A stretch of 64,000 bases of DNA from JAISDD01 sp031553935 (GTDB taxonomy: Bacteria; Bacillota; Syntrophomonadia; Syntrophomonadales; Syntrophomonadaceae), in NCBI GenBank assembly GCA_031553935.1, contig JAVBKS010000018.1:1-64000 (forward strand), written 5' to 3'. This document shows positions 1 to 8,995 of this stretch, in pieces (the stretch's first letter is position 1; each line of letters begins with the position of its first letter). A program made the translations under genes and the position numbers. The notes beneath the pieces were generated by a model. The model had not been told where the DNA came from and did not search any database. It worked only from the letters and a program-made list of their open reading frames with translations.

Positions 1-547
1 AAAGGTTACCCATACATGCAAAAACAGCCAAAAGCATGAGCAAAAATATTAATCCCAGTACGACTGATAATGGGTTGGATAGCATCGATTCCCATTCAAA
101 TCCCGAAGCAAGACCAGCACTCATAGCAGCAGAAAAAATAATCAGAGCTACGATTATATAAACAAAAACAAAAAAGCACATCAGGGTAAAATAAAGTGCA
201 ATCATCGATCTTAAGTATTTCCCGAGCTTAGTAGCAGAACTCCAAAAAAGTTCTTTCAAGCTTAACTTTTTATCCTTCGTTCTATACAGGGCATAATTTG
301 CGATCATACCAATACAAATCGGATAAATTATTAAGCCGTAAACCAAAAATCCGAAAACAAACCCCAAAACATATTTCACAATGTTCTGATCCTGTAACAC
401 TGATGGTTCCGACGGTATGAGTATAGTGAGCGCGTTGGGCAAAATCAGGATTATTGATATGATGATTAGGTTCAAGAAATTCTCTCTGAACAAACGAAAG
501 GAATTATCGAATAATTGTCCAACGGTCATCGGCTTTGAAAACGACAA
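1..547 (-). CDS. Partial multi-pass membrane protein (C-terminus outside window)
   Basis: An open frame runs off the left edge of the window; about 182 codons are visible. I place the start at a TTG at 547 because a strong GGGAGG lies 8 bases upstream, and the protein then begins MSFSKPMTVGQLFDNSFRLF. The N-terminal amphipathic stretch followed by several hydrophobic segments (roughly residues 26-45, 58-82, 115-145 and 158-180) resembles membrane proteins related to the glycerophosphodiester phosphodiesterase membrane domain, often of unknown role. It lies downstream of the beta-propeller gene on the same strand, about 190 bases away, so co-transcription is possible but not shown. No catalytic motif is visible in this part. 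Confidence 0.7.
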   Translation of the reverse strand, partial: MSFSKPMTVGQLFDNSFRLFRENFLNLIIISIILILPNALTILIPSEPSVLQDQNIVKYVLGFVFGFLVYGLIIYPICIGMIANYALYRTKDKKLSLKELFWSSATKLGKYLRSMIALYFTLMCFFVFVYIIVALIIFSAAMSAGLASGFEWESMLSNPLSVVLGLIFLLMLLAVFACMGNL

Positions 548-740
548 ATAATTACCTCCCTTTAGTGATTTCAGCAAATGAGGCTTCCGGCACCAGTTTC
601 ATTAGTTTCTTACAATAGCCATAATTCTCTATATATTTCTAATTTCCTTTATTCTTCATTATTCGGCATAAAATGCAGCGGGCTTTAATCTCTTTCTATA
701 AAACCCAAGAGTTTAAACGCCCGCCCATAAAAACAGCTGC

Positions 741-2708
741 CTAATACTTCAACGAAGCCAATGGCTGCAAATCGCCTTGGCGATAAGCTATAATGCCCCA
801 ATCTGACAAAGTATACAGATTGTTATCAATAAAAAGTACCCTCTTAATGTACTTGCTCCCATCTCCCCATCTATCACCTGCTAATTTGTAATCATCCTGA
901 CTCAGGTGCGTTAGTTTCCCCCGGAGTTTAAAACCTGCCGGAAGCTCAATTCCATACACATATGCGCCTTGAAAGCTAAATGATCCATATGTCATTTGAT
1001 TGGCATTGTTTGCTGTGCTTGCATCGTAATCCAATACAGTAATCGGAAACGCCAATAAATTTTTCTCCTTGGAAAACAGCAGGGCTTTATGATTATTTAG
1101 GATTTCTGACTCAGTCCCACGCACCCCAATTATTTCTTTACTTATTTCTTGGGGATTATTGACGTCACTGACATCAAACAAAGCCATCTTGAATCCCTGG
1201 TAATAAGCCATATCATTGCCGTCGTATCCCTTTTCTAAAGCAGTGTCTTTTCCAAATCCGATAATATGGTTTTCATCATAAGGGTGCAGGTAATCGCTAT
1301 ATCCTGGAATTTTCAACTTTCCAAGGACCTTTGGATTTTGGGGGTCCTTCAAATCGATCACAAAGAAAGGATCAACCTTTCTAAAAGTTACCATATAAAC
1401 TCTTTCCCCCATGAATCTTGTCGAATATATCTTCTCCCCAGGAGCTATCCCCTCAATCTTTCCCAGCAGGTTTAATTTGGCATTTTCCAGGATATAAATA
1501 TTGTTCACAGCTATATTCATAGGATCATTACTCCATATTTCCCCGCTGGTAGTAGCTATTCTGAATTGATTGTTATACTCATCCATGGAAAACTGATTTA
1601 ATATGGTGCCCGGCACATCAGCGCTGCCTATGTAAGTTTGCAAGCCTTCTTTTAAGCTGAAACGGTGAACTACGGTCTTCGCTTCCGCTGCCTGTTGGGG
1701 GTAAGTGAACTGAGTCGAACTAAATGCTAGATAAAGGCTATCTAATGACATGTACATATTTTCCGCATTCCCTAAATAACTTTTTATTATCGGGGCTTTG
1801 TTTTCTGAAATATCGATACTTGCTATGGTCATATAATTGGGATAAATATAGCCGGGAAAATAATATAAATCGCCATAGCTTATATCTTGCCTGCTGCTGC
1901 CTTTGCTGCTGTCCAGGTAATTAGGCAAAGGAACCGGCTCGCCCTCAAGCGGATAAAAAGGGATGCTTTGTCTGGTTACTAGGTACACGATAGAACCAAT
2001 CTTGCGGGTAGAAAGAGTAGTGCCACTTAATTCAAGTTCACGAACTTTAGTGGGCTGCTTCTTGTCTTTGATACTATAAATAAGCATTTTGCTGAATTCT
2101 TGGTTACGGTAGCGATAAGGGGGCGCAATCATTTTACCTTCTGTTATAGCAATATTGTCCATCTGCGGTCTGAGTTCATAGCTATTGCCAATAATAACTA
2201 AGTAATTAACGTCAATATAGATTTCGTCAGGCCTGAGCGCAGAGTCGGCAAAGTCGATCTTTGAGCTCAAACTAAGTTTGCCATCTTGCTGTGCATCTAC
2301 AATTAATATGCTCTGCTGTTTAACCTGGTAAATATATTTCCCATCAGTTTTAACTAGATCAGCTTCATCTACTCCTGAAACTTGGGTATTAGTAGAACTG
2401 AAATCATTTTTCATCTCCATGGGAGCCAATTGGGCCGAATTCTCTGAAATTTTAGCACTCTGCCCTGCGGTTGGTCCACTTAATTCAATAAAATCATTCG
2501 TGATTATGGGATAGCTTGCTTCCTGTTTCTCCCGATACTCTTGCAAAAGGGTAACTAGTTTTTCATATGATTCAACCGTGGGTAAACTAACTTGGGCATC
2601 CGCTTGTTTCAGGCTTGATTCCCCAGGTTTTATGGTCATGAGGCTAATAATTAAGACTAATGTAAATATAATTGCAGCCGGTTTTCTATAGAAACTAATT
2701 TTTTCCAC
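741..2708 (-). CDS. Secreted C-terminal beta-propeller protein
   Basis: The 655-residue protein starts with GTG, 8 bases after AGGAGG. The N-terminus has a basic start and a hydrophobic stretch (about residues 12-27), so it is exported, perhaps membrane-anchored. Near residue 110 it carries the family signature SGVDEADLVKTDGKYIY, diagnostic of the large 'beta propeller domain' family of secreted proteins distantly related to WD-40 repeats. Repeated blade-like segments fill the rest. The family is common in Clostridia and archaea; its biochemical role is not established and binding of proteins or polysaccharides outside the cell is only a guess. It is divergent from the stalk-domain gene at 2882, another exported protein. 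Confidence 0.85.
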   Translation of the reverse strand: MEKISFYRKPAAIIFTLVLIISLMTIKPGESSLKQADAQVSLPTVESYEKLVTLLQEYREKQEASYPIITNDFIELSGPTAGQSAKISENSAQLAPMEMKNDFSSTNTQVSGVDEADLVKTDGKYIYQVKQQSILIVDAQQDGKLSLSSKIDFADSALRPDEIYIDVNYLVIIGNSYELRPQMDNIAITEGKMIAPPYRYRNQEFSKMLIYSIKDKKQPTKVRELELSGTTLSTRKIGSIVYLVTRQSIPFYPLEGEPVPLPNYLDSSKGSSRQDISYGDLYYFPGYIYPNYMTIASIDISENKAPIIKSYLGNAENMYMSLDSLYLAFSSTQFTYPQQAAEAKTVVHRFSLKEGLQTYIGSADVPGTILNQFSMDEYNNQFRIATTSGEIWSNDPMNIAVNNIYILENAKLNLLGKIEGIAPGEKIYSTRFMGERVYMVTFRKVDPFFVIDLKDPQNPKVLGKLKIPGYSDYLHPYDENHIIGFGKDTALEKGYDGNDMAYYQGFKMALFDVSDVNNPQEISKEIIGVRGTESEILNNHKALLFSKEKNLLAFPITVLDYDASTANNANQMTYGSFSFQGAYVYGIELPAGFKLRGKLTHLSQDDYKLAGDRWGDGSKYIKRVLFIDNNLYTLSDWGIIAYRQGDLQPLASLKY

Positions 2709-2881
2709 AAAACATACCTCCTTTATTAATTTTTATACGAAAATTCTATACTTTGCTTACATACCATGTTATTATCGACTGAGTTATTTATTACCATTGG
2801 ATTCATAGAGGTTTTTTAGTATATATGTCTAATAAAGGTATGTAGACCTTAGTTATAAAACTGAAAGGAACTGATGACAAA

Positions 2882-3334
2882 ATGAAAAAAATCTGTACTC
2901 TAATGCTGGCATTTAGCTTGGTATTTGTTAGCATAGCATTTGCCGGCGCGACCGAGATTAAAGAAGATTATAAACACTATGGTATCAATGTGAGATTACA
3001 TAGCCAAGTTCTTGAGTTCACTTCTTCTCAACCTTTTATCGATACTCTAGGCAATCGCAGTTATATACCTCTGCCTCAGCTAATAGAAGCCTTGAACGGT
3101 ACCTATACCGGTTTAGAAAATGGAACCATTGCTGAAATCTCTATTCAAGACCAGCAAATAAGAATCAATTCCAATACTAACGAGGTTTTCGTAAACGATG
3201 TTCTGACCCCTTTCCCACATAATATTTACTATTCTAATGGAGAAATATCGGTACCAGCAGCTTTCCTCGCAAGCTTTTTAGACTATAAAGTTGATTGGGA
3301 TTACGGAAGCCGCAGCATAGTGATTTATAAATAA
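2882..3334 (+). CDS. Exported copper amine oxidase N-terminal (stalk) domain protein
   Basis: A 150-residue protein with a clear signal peptide (residues 1-22, cleavage likely near AFAGA). The mature part matches the stalk domain first named in copper amine oxidase N-termini: a short beta-rich module with the pattern of YIPLPQLIEALNG, then a segment defining a default value, then ISVPAAFLASFLDYKVDWD and a terminal SIVIYK strand. Such domains are common on clostridial cell-surface proteins; here it stands alone with no enzyme attached. AAAGGA about 10 bases upstream supports the ATG. It is divergently arranged with the beta-propeller gene across 173 bases. Confidence 0.8.
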   Translation: MKKICTLMLAFSLVFVSIAFAGATEIKEDYKHYGINVRLHSQVLEFTSSQPFIDTLGNRSYIPLPQLIEALNGTYTGLENGTIAEISIQDQQIRINSNTNEVFVNDVLTPFPHNIYYSNGEISVPAAFLASFLDYKVDWDYGSRSIVIYK

Positions 3335-3342
3335 TACCGAAA

Positions 3343-3377
3343 GGGATTGAAGCAACTATCATTAGTGCTTCAATCCC
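3343..3377 (+). terminator. Stem-loop after the stalk-domain gene
   Basis: Perfect 12-base inverted repeat GGGATTGAAGCA / TGCTTCAATCCC with an 11-base loop, 8 bases after the stop at 3334. It is placed as a terminator would be, but no good T-run follows, so termination is inferred from position and stem only. Confidence 0.5.
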
Positions 3378-3480
3378 AATAGTATTGCTGCTATATATTT
3401 GGTTTCATAGCATTTTTCAATAAAGTTAACACGACTGCGAGCAATGAAGTGCACAAGTGCTTTTAGAGATCAGCAACAAA

Positions 3481-3621
3481 GCAGATGAACCTATTAGGAA
3501 TATAACAGACCAGCATAATAGGCTTCAGCTGGGCGGCGCCAAGAAGCCAGCGGGCGAAGATGTATCCTAATACTTCGAGATCGCTGGCGCCGAAGGAAAC
3601 AAGGCAGATGAACCTATTAGG
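3481..3621. repeat. Intergenic repeat: 18-base direct repeats flanking a GC-richer structured core
   Basis: The 18-mer GCAGATGAACCTATTAGG occurs at 3481-3498 and again at 3604-3621. The 105 bases between are richer in GC than their surroundings and contain inverted pairs (CCAGCG/CGCTGG, and GGCGCC on both sides). It lies just downstream of hisIE. It may be a small dispersed element or a structured terminator region for the pur-his block; no second copy of the core is seen in this window. Confidence 0.5.
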
Positions 3622-3632
3622 CTAGTCTGAAG

Positions 3633-4268
3633 CTATCTTCTTCCCCGCAGTTCCGTAAGCACTTCACTTATGCTAACCCCTTTTTCCACTAGCAAAACTA
3701 ACAGGTGGTAGATTAAATCTGCCGACTCATAGATTAATTCTGCTTTTTCTTCGTTTTTAGCGGCGATAATGACTTCAGCACTTTCTTCGCCGACTTTTTT
3801 TAAGATTTTGTCTAATCCCTTTTCAAACAGATATGTGGTGTAAGAGCCAGTGGGCATCTGCTCTTTGCGGCCTCTTATGATATCGAATAATTCTTCAATA
3901 ACTGCCAAATCGAGTTTATTATCTGAGCAGAATACCGGGGGCTCAACTTCGTAATGATCTTGGTTGCGATAGAAACAGGATAGTTTTCCGGTATGACAGG
4001 CAACTCCTTGCTGCTCTACTAATATGAGCAGGGTATCTTGATCGCAATCATAACGAATATCCTTTACTTTTTGAATATGCTCTGAAGTTTCACCCTTCAT
4101 CCACAATTGCTGGCGGCTGCGCGAATAAAACCAGGTGTTTCCAGTATCTAAGGTAAGCTGCAATGATTCAGAGTTCATATAAGCCATCATCAATACTTGC
4201 CCGCTCTTATAATCCTGAATGATGGCGGGAACTAAACCCTGCTCATTAAACTTAATTATATCGATCAT
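3633..4268 (-). CDS. hisIE: Bifunctional phosphoribosyl-AMP cyclohydrolase / phosphoribosyl-ATP pyrophosphatase
   Basis: 211 residues carrying two histidine-pathway steps, hydrolysis of PR-ATP to PR-AMP and ring opening of PR-AMP. Residues 1-105 are the HisI cyclohydrolase domain (VLMMAYMN, TWFYSRSRQQLWMKGETS, then metal-binding Cys residues in YDCDQDT and GVACHTGKLSC). Residues from about 118 form the HisE domain, an all-helical MazG-like fold with KVGEESAEVIIAAKN. The ATG overlaps the hisF stop as ATGA. It is the last gene of the long minus-strand pur-his block. Confidence 0.96.
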   Translation of the reverse strand: MIDIIKFNEQGLVPAIIQDYKSGQVLMMAYMNSESLQLTLDTGNTWFYSRSRQQLWMKGETSEHIQKVKDIRYDCDQDTLLILVEQQGVACHTGKLSCFYRNQDHYEVEPPVFCSDNKLDLAVIEELFDIIRGRKEQMPTGSYTTYLFEKGLDKILKKVGEESAEVIIAAKNEEKAELIYESADLIYHLLVLLVEKGVSISEVLTELRGRR

Positions 4269-5023
4269 ATCCTTACCGGCACTCCTTTATGGGCCAAATA
4301 ATCTTTGGCTTCTTTGATGGTGTATTCCCGAAAGTGAAAGATAGAAGCACATAGAACGGCGTCAGCTTTGCCTGCGGTTACCACCTCGACCAAATGGTCT
4401 AGATTGCCAGCTCCCCCTGATGCTATTACGGGTATACCCACTAAGCTGCTAACCGCCGCCGTAAGCTCCACATCATAACCATTTTTGGTTCCGTCTCTGT
4501 CCATACTGGTAAGCAGAATTTCTCCGGCTCCTAGTTTCTCTACTTCTTTTGCCCATGTAATTACATCAAGCCCAGTTGCCTGTTGGCCTCCGTTTATGAA
4601 TACTTCCCACTGGTCTTTGGCTTTCAAGCGAGCATCAATTGCAACTACTATACATTGACTGCCATACTTAAGCGCTGCATCTTTTACTAGTTTTGGTTCA
4701 CGGACCGCTGCCGAGTTTATAGAAACTTTATCGGCACCTGCATTTAAGACATTGCGAATATCATCTAAATCTTGAATACCTCCGCCTACTGCAAAAGGTA
4801 TGAATACTTCGCGAGCGGTTCTTTTAATGACATCCAGCATGGTTTTTCTTCCTTCTACTGAAGCTGAAATATCCAAAAAAACCAGTTCATCAGCACCTTC
4901 TCTATCATAATAAGATGCAAATTCGACTGGATCTCCGGCATCCTTTAAGTTAACAAAATTAACCCCTTTTACTACCCTACCATCGTGTACATCTAAGCAG
5001 GGTATGATTCTTTTGGCCAACAT
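4265..5023 (-). CDS. hisF: Imidazole glycerol phosphate synthase, cyclase subunit HisF
   Basis: 252 residues, the normal size for the family. This (beta/alpha)8 barrel takes ammonia from HisH and turns PRFAR into imidazole glycerol phosphate plus AICAR, an intermediate that feeds straight back into purine synthesis through PurH. The start LAKRIIPCLDVHDGRVVKG and the second catalytic Asp in VVAIDAR are visible, as are phosphate-binding loops (GGGIQD, ASGGAG). AAGGAG lies 6 bases before the ATG. It lies 11 bases after hisA and overlaps hisIE by 4 bases. Confidence 0.97.
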   Translation of the reverse strand: MLAKRIIPCLDVHDGRVVKGVNFVNLKDAGDPVEFASYYDREGADELVFLDISASVEGRKTMLDVIKRTAREVFIPFAVGGGIQDLDDIRNVLNAGADKVSINSAAVREPKLVKDAALKYGSQCIVVAIDARLKAKDQWEVFINGGQQATGLDVITWAKEVEKLGAGEILLTSMDRDGTKNGYDVELTAAVSSLVGIPVIASGGAGNLDHLVEVVTAGKADAVLCASIFHFREYTIKEAKDYLAHKGVPVRI

Positions 5024-5034
5024 TATGCACTCCT

Positions 5035-5763
5035 TTACGCTCTAACTGCCTGCAGCGCTTCCCTTAAATCTAATTTTCCATCATAGATCGCTTTTCCGAT
5101 TATCGCTCCAATAACCCCACTGCTCTCCAGTGCTTTTAGTTTCTTTAAATCGCTTATTTGGGTAACTCCACCTGAAGCTATGACTTTTAAACCGGTGTTC
5201 TTCGCAAGTTCTTCTGTAGCCAGAAAATTAGGCCCTTCTAGTAATCCATCACGAGAAATATCGGTATAGACAACAGTTCTGATGCCTAGCTCATACATTT
5301 GTCTCCCAAATTCCAGAGCACTAAGGGGCACGGTTTCGACCCACCCTTCGATTGCTACCATACCATTTCTGGCATCCAAACCTAATACAATTCTCTCCGG
5401 CCCAAAATCACGAATAATATCCTTCATAAACTCCGCGCTCTTTACTGCTTTGGTACCGACAATAACACGCGCAGCTCCGCATGCAAGTAAGATTTCAATA
5501 CTCTCTTTGGTTCTTAACCCGCCTCCGACTTGAAAAGGTATGGTGATAGCCTTGGCAATACTTTCAATCGAAGCTATATTAGCCGGCTTGCCGGTAAAAG
5601 CTCCGTCCAGATCGACGATATGTAAAAACTGGGCACCTTGTTCTTGAAATTTAGCCGCCATCGCTGCCGGGTCTTTTGAATAAACTGTCTTATCTTCTGC
5701 GCGGCCTTGGATTAAACGCACGCATTGACCGTCCTTAAGATCAATTGCTGGAAAAATAATCAT
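5035..5763 (-). CDS. hisA: ProFAR isomerase HisA
   Basis: 1-(5-phosphoribosyl)-5-[(5-phosphoribosylamino)methylideneamino]imidazole-4-carboxamide isomerase, a (beta/alpha)8 barrel related to HisF. I start at the ATG at 5763 (MIIFPAIDLKDGQCVRL, 242 residues) rather than at an upstream in-frame TTG, because GGAG sits 9 bases before this ATG and 242 residues is the family norm. Catalytic Asp residues in FPAIDLK and VVYTDISRDG are present. The hisH stop lies one base upstream of the start, implying translational coupling. Confidence 0.96.
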   Translation of the reverse strand: MIIFPAIDLKDGQCVRLIQGRAEDKTVYSKDPAAMAAKFQEQGAQFLHIVDLDGAFTGKPANIASIESIAKAITIPFQVGGGLRTKESIEILLACGAARVIVGTKAVKSAEFMKDIIRDFGPERIVLGLDARNGMVAIEGWVETVPLSALEFGRQMYELGIRTVVYTDISRDGLLEGPNFLATEELAKNTGLKVIASGGVTQISDLKKLKALESSGVIGAIIGKAIYDGKLDLREALQAVRA

Positions 5764-5764
5764 T

Positions 5765-6367
5765 TTATGATTCTCCAAAATTTCTTAATACTTTTAAACC
5801 CCAATACCCTGACTTTTCAGGATGAAACTGGGTTGCATACACTTTGCTTTTTTCTATGGCACAACAGAAGTCTTCACCGTAGTTACAGACTGCTGCAACC
5901 CAAGACTTATCTTGGGGGATCCCGCAGTACGAATGCACGAAATAAAAATAAGTGTGGTCGGGAATTCCTTTAAATAAAACCTGGCTCGGTTTAATCACAA
6001 TGTTATTCCAGCCTACATGGGGAACTTTTATCCCTTGGGCTCTAAATCGTTTAACTCCTCCGTTAACAATATTTAGTCCCTCATAGTACCCATTCTCTTC
6101 GCTAAAACTAAAAAGCAATTGCAATCCCAGACAAATACCTAGAATTGGGACTTCTGCAGCGATCACTTGTTTGATAACTTGATCCAAGCCTTTTTGTTTA
6201 ATATTATTCATCGCATCGGCAAATGCTCCAACCCCAGGTAAGATTACTTTTTTCGCTGCTAATATTTCTTTACTATTGTCCGATATGATGCAATCATAAC
6301 CTAATTGGTGCAAAGCTCCATTTACACTGGCGAGATTGCCCATTCCATAATCTATTATTGCAATCAA
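5765..6367 (-). CDS. hisH: Imidazole glycerol phosphate synthase, glutamine amidotransferase subunit HisH
   Basis: 200 residues, class I glutamine amidotransferase that supplies ammonia to HisF. The nucleophile is the Cys in LGICLGLQLLF, the His is in ATQFHPEKSG, and the oxyanion strand is LPGVGAF. The start is TTG (IAIIDYGMGN follows), with GGAGG 7 bases upstream. Expected gene order hisB-hisH-hisA-hisF is kept. Confidence 0.96.
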   Translation of the reverse strand: MIAIIDYGMGNLASVNGALHQLGYDCIISDNSKEILAAKKVILPGVGAFADAMNNIKQKGLDQVIKQVIAAEVPILGICLGLQLLFSFSEENGYYEGLNIVNGGVKRFRAQGIKVPHVGWNNIVIKPSQVLFKGIPDHTYFYFVHSYCGIPQDKSWVAAVCNYGEDFCCAIEKSKVYATQFHPEKSGYWGLKVLRNFGES

Positions 6368-6396
6368 TTTCTGGCCTCCGCGCCGCCGGGCATTAT

Positions 6397-6993
6397 TTAC
6401 CCCAAGGTTCCTTTGGAAGACGGTATGGTACTTATTCTTGGTTCTATTTTGATTGCCTGGCGTAATGCCCGGGCAAACGATTTGAATACTGCTTCAATAC
6501 AGTGATGACTGTTCCTGCCCCTGATCAAATCAATATGTAGATTCATCCCGGCATTGTTAACTAGAGCTTGGAAGAATTCAGGCACATTCTCTAGCGCTAA
6601 GCCCCCTATTGTAGAGTTTTGCAAATCAAGCCCGTAATGGAGATACGCACGTCCCGATAAATCAATTACTGACCTAACCAGGGTTTCATCCATAGGGATA
6701 GTCGCTTCTCCATAACGATTAATGCCTCTTTTATCTTCCAGAGCCAGGCGCAAAACTTCACCTAAACAAATGCCGATGTCTTCAACCAAGTGATGATCAT
6801 CCACATCAATATCACCACTCGCTACCAACTCCAGATCACAAAGACTATGAACTGCAAAAATGGTTAACATATGCTTCAAAAAAGGTATTGGCAGCTCAAT
6901 TTGTGAAAGACCCGTACCATCCAGATTAATCTGGATCGAAATATCGGTTTCACCTGTTTTTCTATTCACGCTTCTAATTCTTTCGTTTCCCAT
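6397..6993 (-). CDS. hisB: Imidazoleglycerol-phosphate dehydratase HisB
   Basis: 198 residues, monofunctional dehydratase without a fused phosphatase domain. Dimetal-binding His motifs are visible: FLKHML, DDHHLVEDIGICLGE, and NSHHCIEAVFKSFARAL. GGAGG lies 4 bases before the ATG. Spacing is 29 bases to hisH and 16 to hisD. The histidinol-phosphatase step must be encoded elsewhere. Confidence 0.96.
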   Translation of the reverse strand: MGNERIRSVNRKTGETDISIQINLDGTGLSQIELPIPFLKHMLTIFAVHSLCDLELVASGDIDVDDHHLVEDIGICLGEVLRLALEDKRGINRYGEATIPMDETLVRSVIDLSGRAYLHYGLDLQNSTIGGLALENVPEFFQALVNNAGMNLHIDLIRGRNSHHCIEAVFKSFARALRQAIKIEPRISTIPSSKGTLG

Positions 6994-7009
6994 AATTCCT
7001 CCAACCCAA

Positions 7010-8293
7010 TTATTTTAGGCGTACTTCAATGGAATTAGCATGAGCTGTCAGCCCTTCAACCGTTGCTAATTTAATAATGTCCTGCGCACTATTCATCAAA
7101 CCTTTTGCTGAATAGTAAATTATACTGGAAGCTTTTCTAAAGGTATCAACGGTCACAGCTGAATAAAAACGAGCGGTTCCGCCCGTTGGCAAAATGTGAT
7201 TGGGCCCGGCATAATAATCTCCGACCGGCTCCGGCGTATGCTGCCCCATAAATATTGCCCCTGCATTGTGAATCTTGTACAAACAAGAAAATGGCTGTTC
7301 TACTAATAATTCCAAATGCTCAGGTGCCACTTCGTTAGCGACCCGACATGAGTGGTTTAAATCTTCAGTAATTATGAAAGCGCCATAATTTTTAAGTGAT
7401 TGATTAATAATATCTTGTCTTGATAAAGTCGGTATTTGCAGCGCCAATTCTTTTTCGACTTCATCTAACAAAGGTTCACAATGGGTAACAAGTATACTTC
7501 TAGCAAGAACATCATGCTCGGCTTGTGATAAAAGATCAGCAGCTATGTATTTGGGATTTGCCTTCTCGTCGGCCACAATTAATATCTCGCTCGGTCCCGC
7601 TAACATATCGATATTCACGTCACCGTAAACCTTTTTCTTGGCGATAGTAACATATACATTACCCGGTCCGCTAATTAAATCTACTTTATTTACGGTCTCT
7701 GTTCCCCAAGCCAAGGCAAAGATGGCATGAGCTCCGCCCATTTTGTATATCTCTGTTAAACCAAGCTCTGCCGCCGCTACTAATGTATAAGGGTTAATAG
7801 CCCCTTCATTATTAGGAGGTGTAACCATTGCTATTTCGCTAACGCCTGCAACTTGCGCAGGTATTGCGTTCATTAATACTGATGAAGGGTAAGCTGCCGT
7901 TCCACCTGGAGCATATATCCCCACTCTCTCCAGAGGCCTAAATACTTGGCCCAACAGGCTTCCATACGCATCAGGTTCCAGCCAGGAAGTTCGCAATTGC
8001 TTGACATGAAAATCCCTTATGTTGTCAATCGCTGCCCGCAAAGCGAAAACAAAATCGTCATCCACTATATCATAAGCATAATCAATTTCATTTTCGCTGA
8101 CTAAGAAATTCTCCTCATTGATCATAGCTCCATCAAATTTGAAATTGTATTCAAAAATTGCTTTATTGCCATTCATTCTAACATTGTTGCCGATGACCGT
8201 AACAGCATCTTCAAAATGCTTGATATCATTTCGGCTTTTAAGCAAATAACTCTTTAATTCATCTCCACGGGCAGAAATTCTCCTGATTTCCAT
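7010..8293 (-). CDS. hisD: Histidinol dehydrogenase HisD
   Basis: 427 residues, the usual full length. NAD-dependent, zinc-containing enzyme that performs the last two oxidations from histidinol to histidine. The family signature spans MLAGPSEILIVADEKA and AADLLSQAEHD, and the zinc and substrate motif GPNHILPTGGTAR is present. ATG start. It lies between hisG and hisB, as in many Firmicutes operons. Confidence 0.97.
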   Translation of the reverse strand: MEIRRISARGDELKSYLLKSRNDIKHFEDAVTVIGNNVRMNGNKAIFEYNFKFDGAMINEENFLVSENEIDYAYDIVDDDFVFALRAAIDNIRDFHVKQLRTSWLEPDAYGSLLGQVFRPLERVGIYAPGGTAAYPSSVLMNAIPAQVAGVSEIAMVTPPNNEGAINPYTLVAAAELGLTEIYKMGGAHAIFALAWGTETVNKVDLISGPGNVYVTIAKKKVYGDVNIDMLAGPSEILIVADEKANPKYIAADLLSQAEHDVLARSILVTHCEPLLDEVEKELALQIPTLSRQDIINQSLKNYGAFIITEDLNHSCRVANEVAPEHLELLVEQPFSCLYKIHNAGAIFMGQHTPEPVGDYYAGPNHILPTGGTARFYSAVTVDTFRKASSIIYYSAKGLMNSAQDIIKLATVEGLTAHANSIEVRLK

Positions 8294-8326
8294 GCTTCAC
8301 ACTCCTTGCCAAAACTTAATACCCAT

Positions 8327-8971
8327 CTATTCATGCAATGTTTTTTGCATCTTCTCTAATAAGGGTTGAATATACTCATGTTTGGTTCTGTAGCTAACGC
8401 GATTGCAGATTAAACGAGCAGTAGAATCCATGATCGGCAATAGTTCAACCAGATTGTTTTCCTTCAAGGTCCTTCCAGTTGAAACCAAATCCACGATAAC
8501 ATCTGCTAATCCCATAATTGGTGCTAATTCGATATTGCCGTGCAGCTTTATTACCTCTACCTGCAATCCTTGTTTACGAAAGAAATTTTCCGTAATGGTA
8601 GGAAATTTAGTTGCTACCCGCTTGTAGTTTAAGTCTTTACTTGTATAGCCGGTTAATGCTTGGGGCCCGGCAACTACAAAGCGACAAAACCCAAACTTCA
8701 AATCAACCAACTCGAATATATCTTTGTTCTGTTCTTCAATTACATCTTTGCCAACAATGCCCATGTCCGCTGCACCTTGCTCGACATAGGTAGGCACATC
8801 GGTCGGACGGCACATAATATATTTCAATTTGTATTCCGGGAAACTAAATACCATATTACGGCTCTCTTCAGTAACACCGGAAGTAGGTAATCCAATTCCA
8901 TTGAACAATTTGCAGGTCGATTTCAGCAAGCTCCCCTTGCACAAAGCAATGGTCATAAAATTAGGTTCCAT
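8327..8971 (-). CDS. hisG: ATP phosphoribosyltransferase catalytic subunit, short form HisG
   Basis: 214 residues. It joins ATP and PRPP, the first committed step of histidine synthesis. This is the short form without the C-terminal regulatory domain, so it needs HisZ, which is encoded immediately upstream. Visible features: IALCKGSLLKST at the start, the PRPP-binding loop VDLVSTGRTLKENNL, and GIVGKDVIEE. GGAGG lies 6 bases before the ATG. PRPP use here matters because a putative PRPP riboswitch heads the block. Confidence 0.96.
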   Translation of the reverse strand: MEPNFMTIALCKGSLLKSTCKLFNGIGLPTSGVTEESRNMVFSFPEYKLKYIMCRPTDVPTYVEQGAADMGIVGKDVIEEQNKDIFELVDLKFGFCRFVVAGPQALTGYTSKDLNYKRVATKFPTITENFFRKQGLQVEVIKLHGNIELAPIMGLADVIVDLVSTGRTLKENNLVELLPIMDSTARLICNRVSYRTKHEYIQPLLEKMQKTLHE

Positions 8972-8995
8972 TTTTATCCTCCCCGGTCCAGTCTT

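Noticed and set aside
3343..3377. A CRISPR-like repeat
   Set aside because: A single inverted repeat with no spaced series of copies; a terminator-like stem-loop fits better.
5035..5778. hisA start at the TTG at 5778
   Set aside because: It would extend the protein into the hisH end; the ATG at 5763 has a GGAG site and gives the family length and start.
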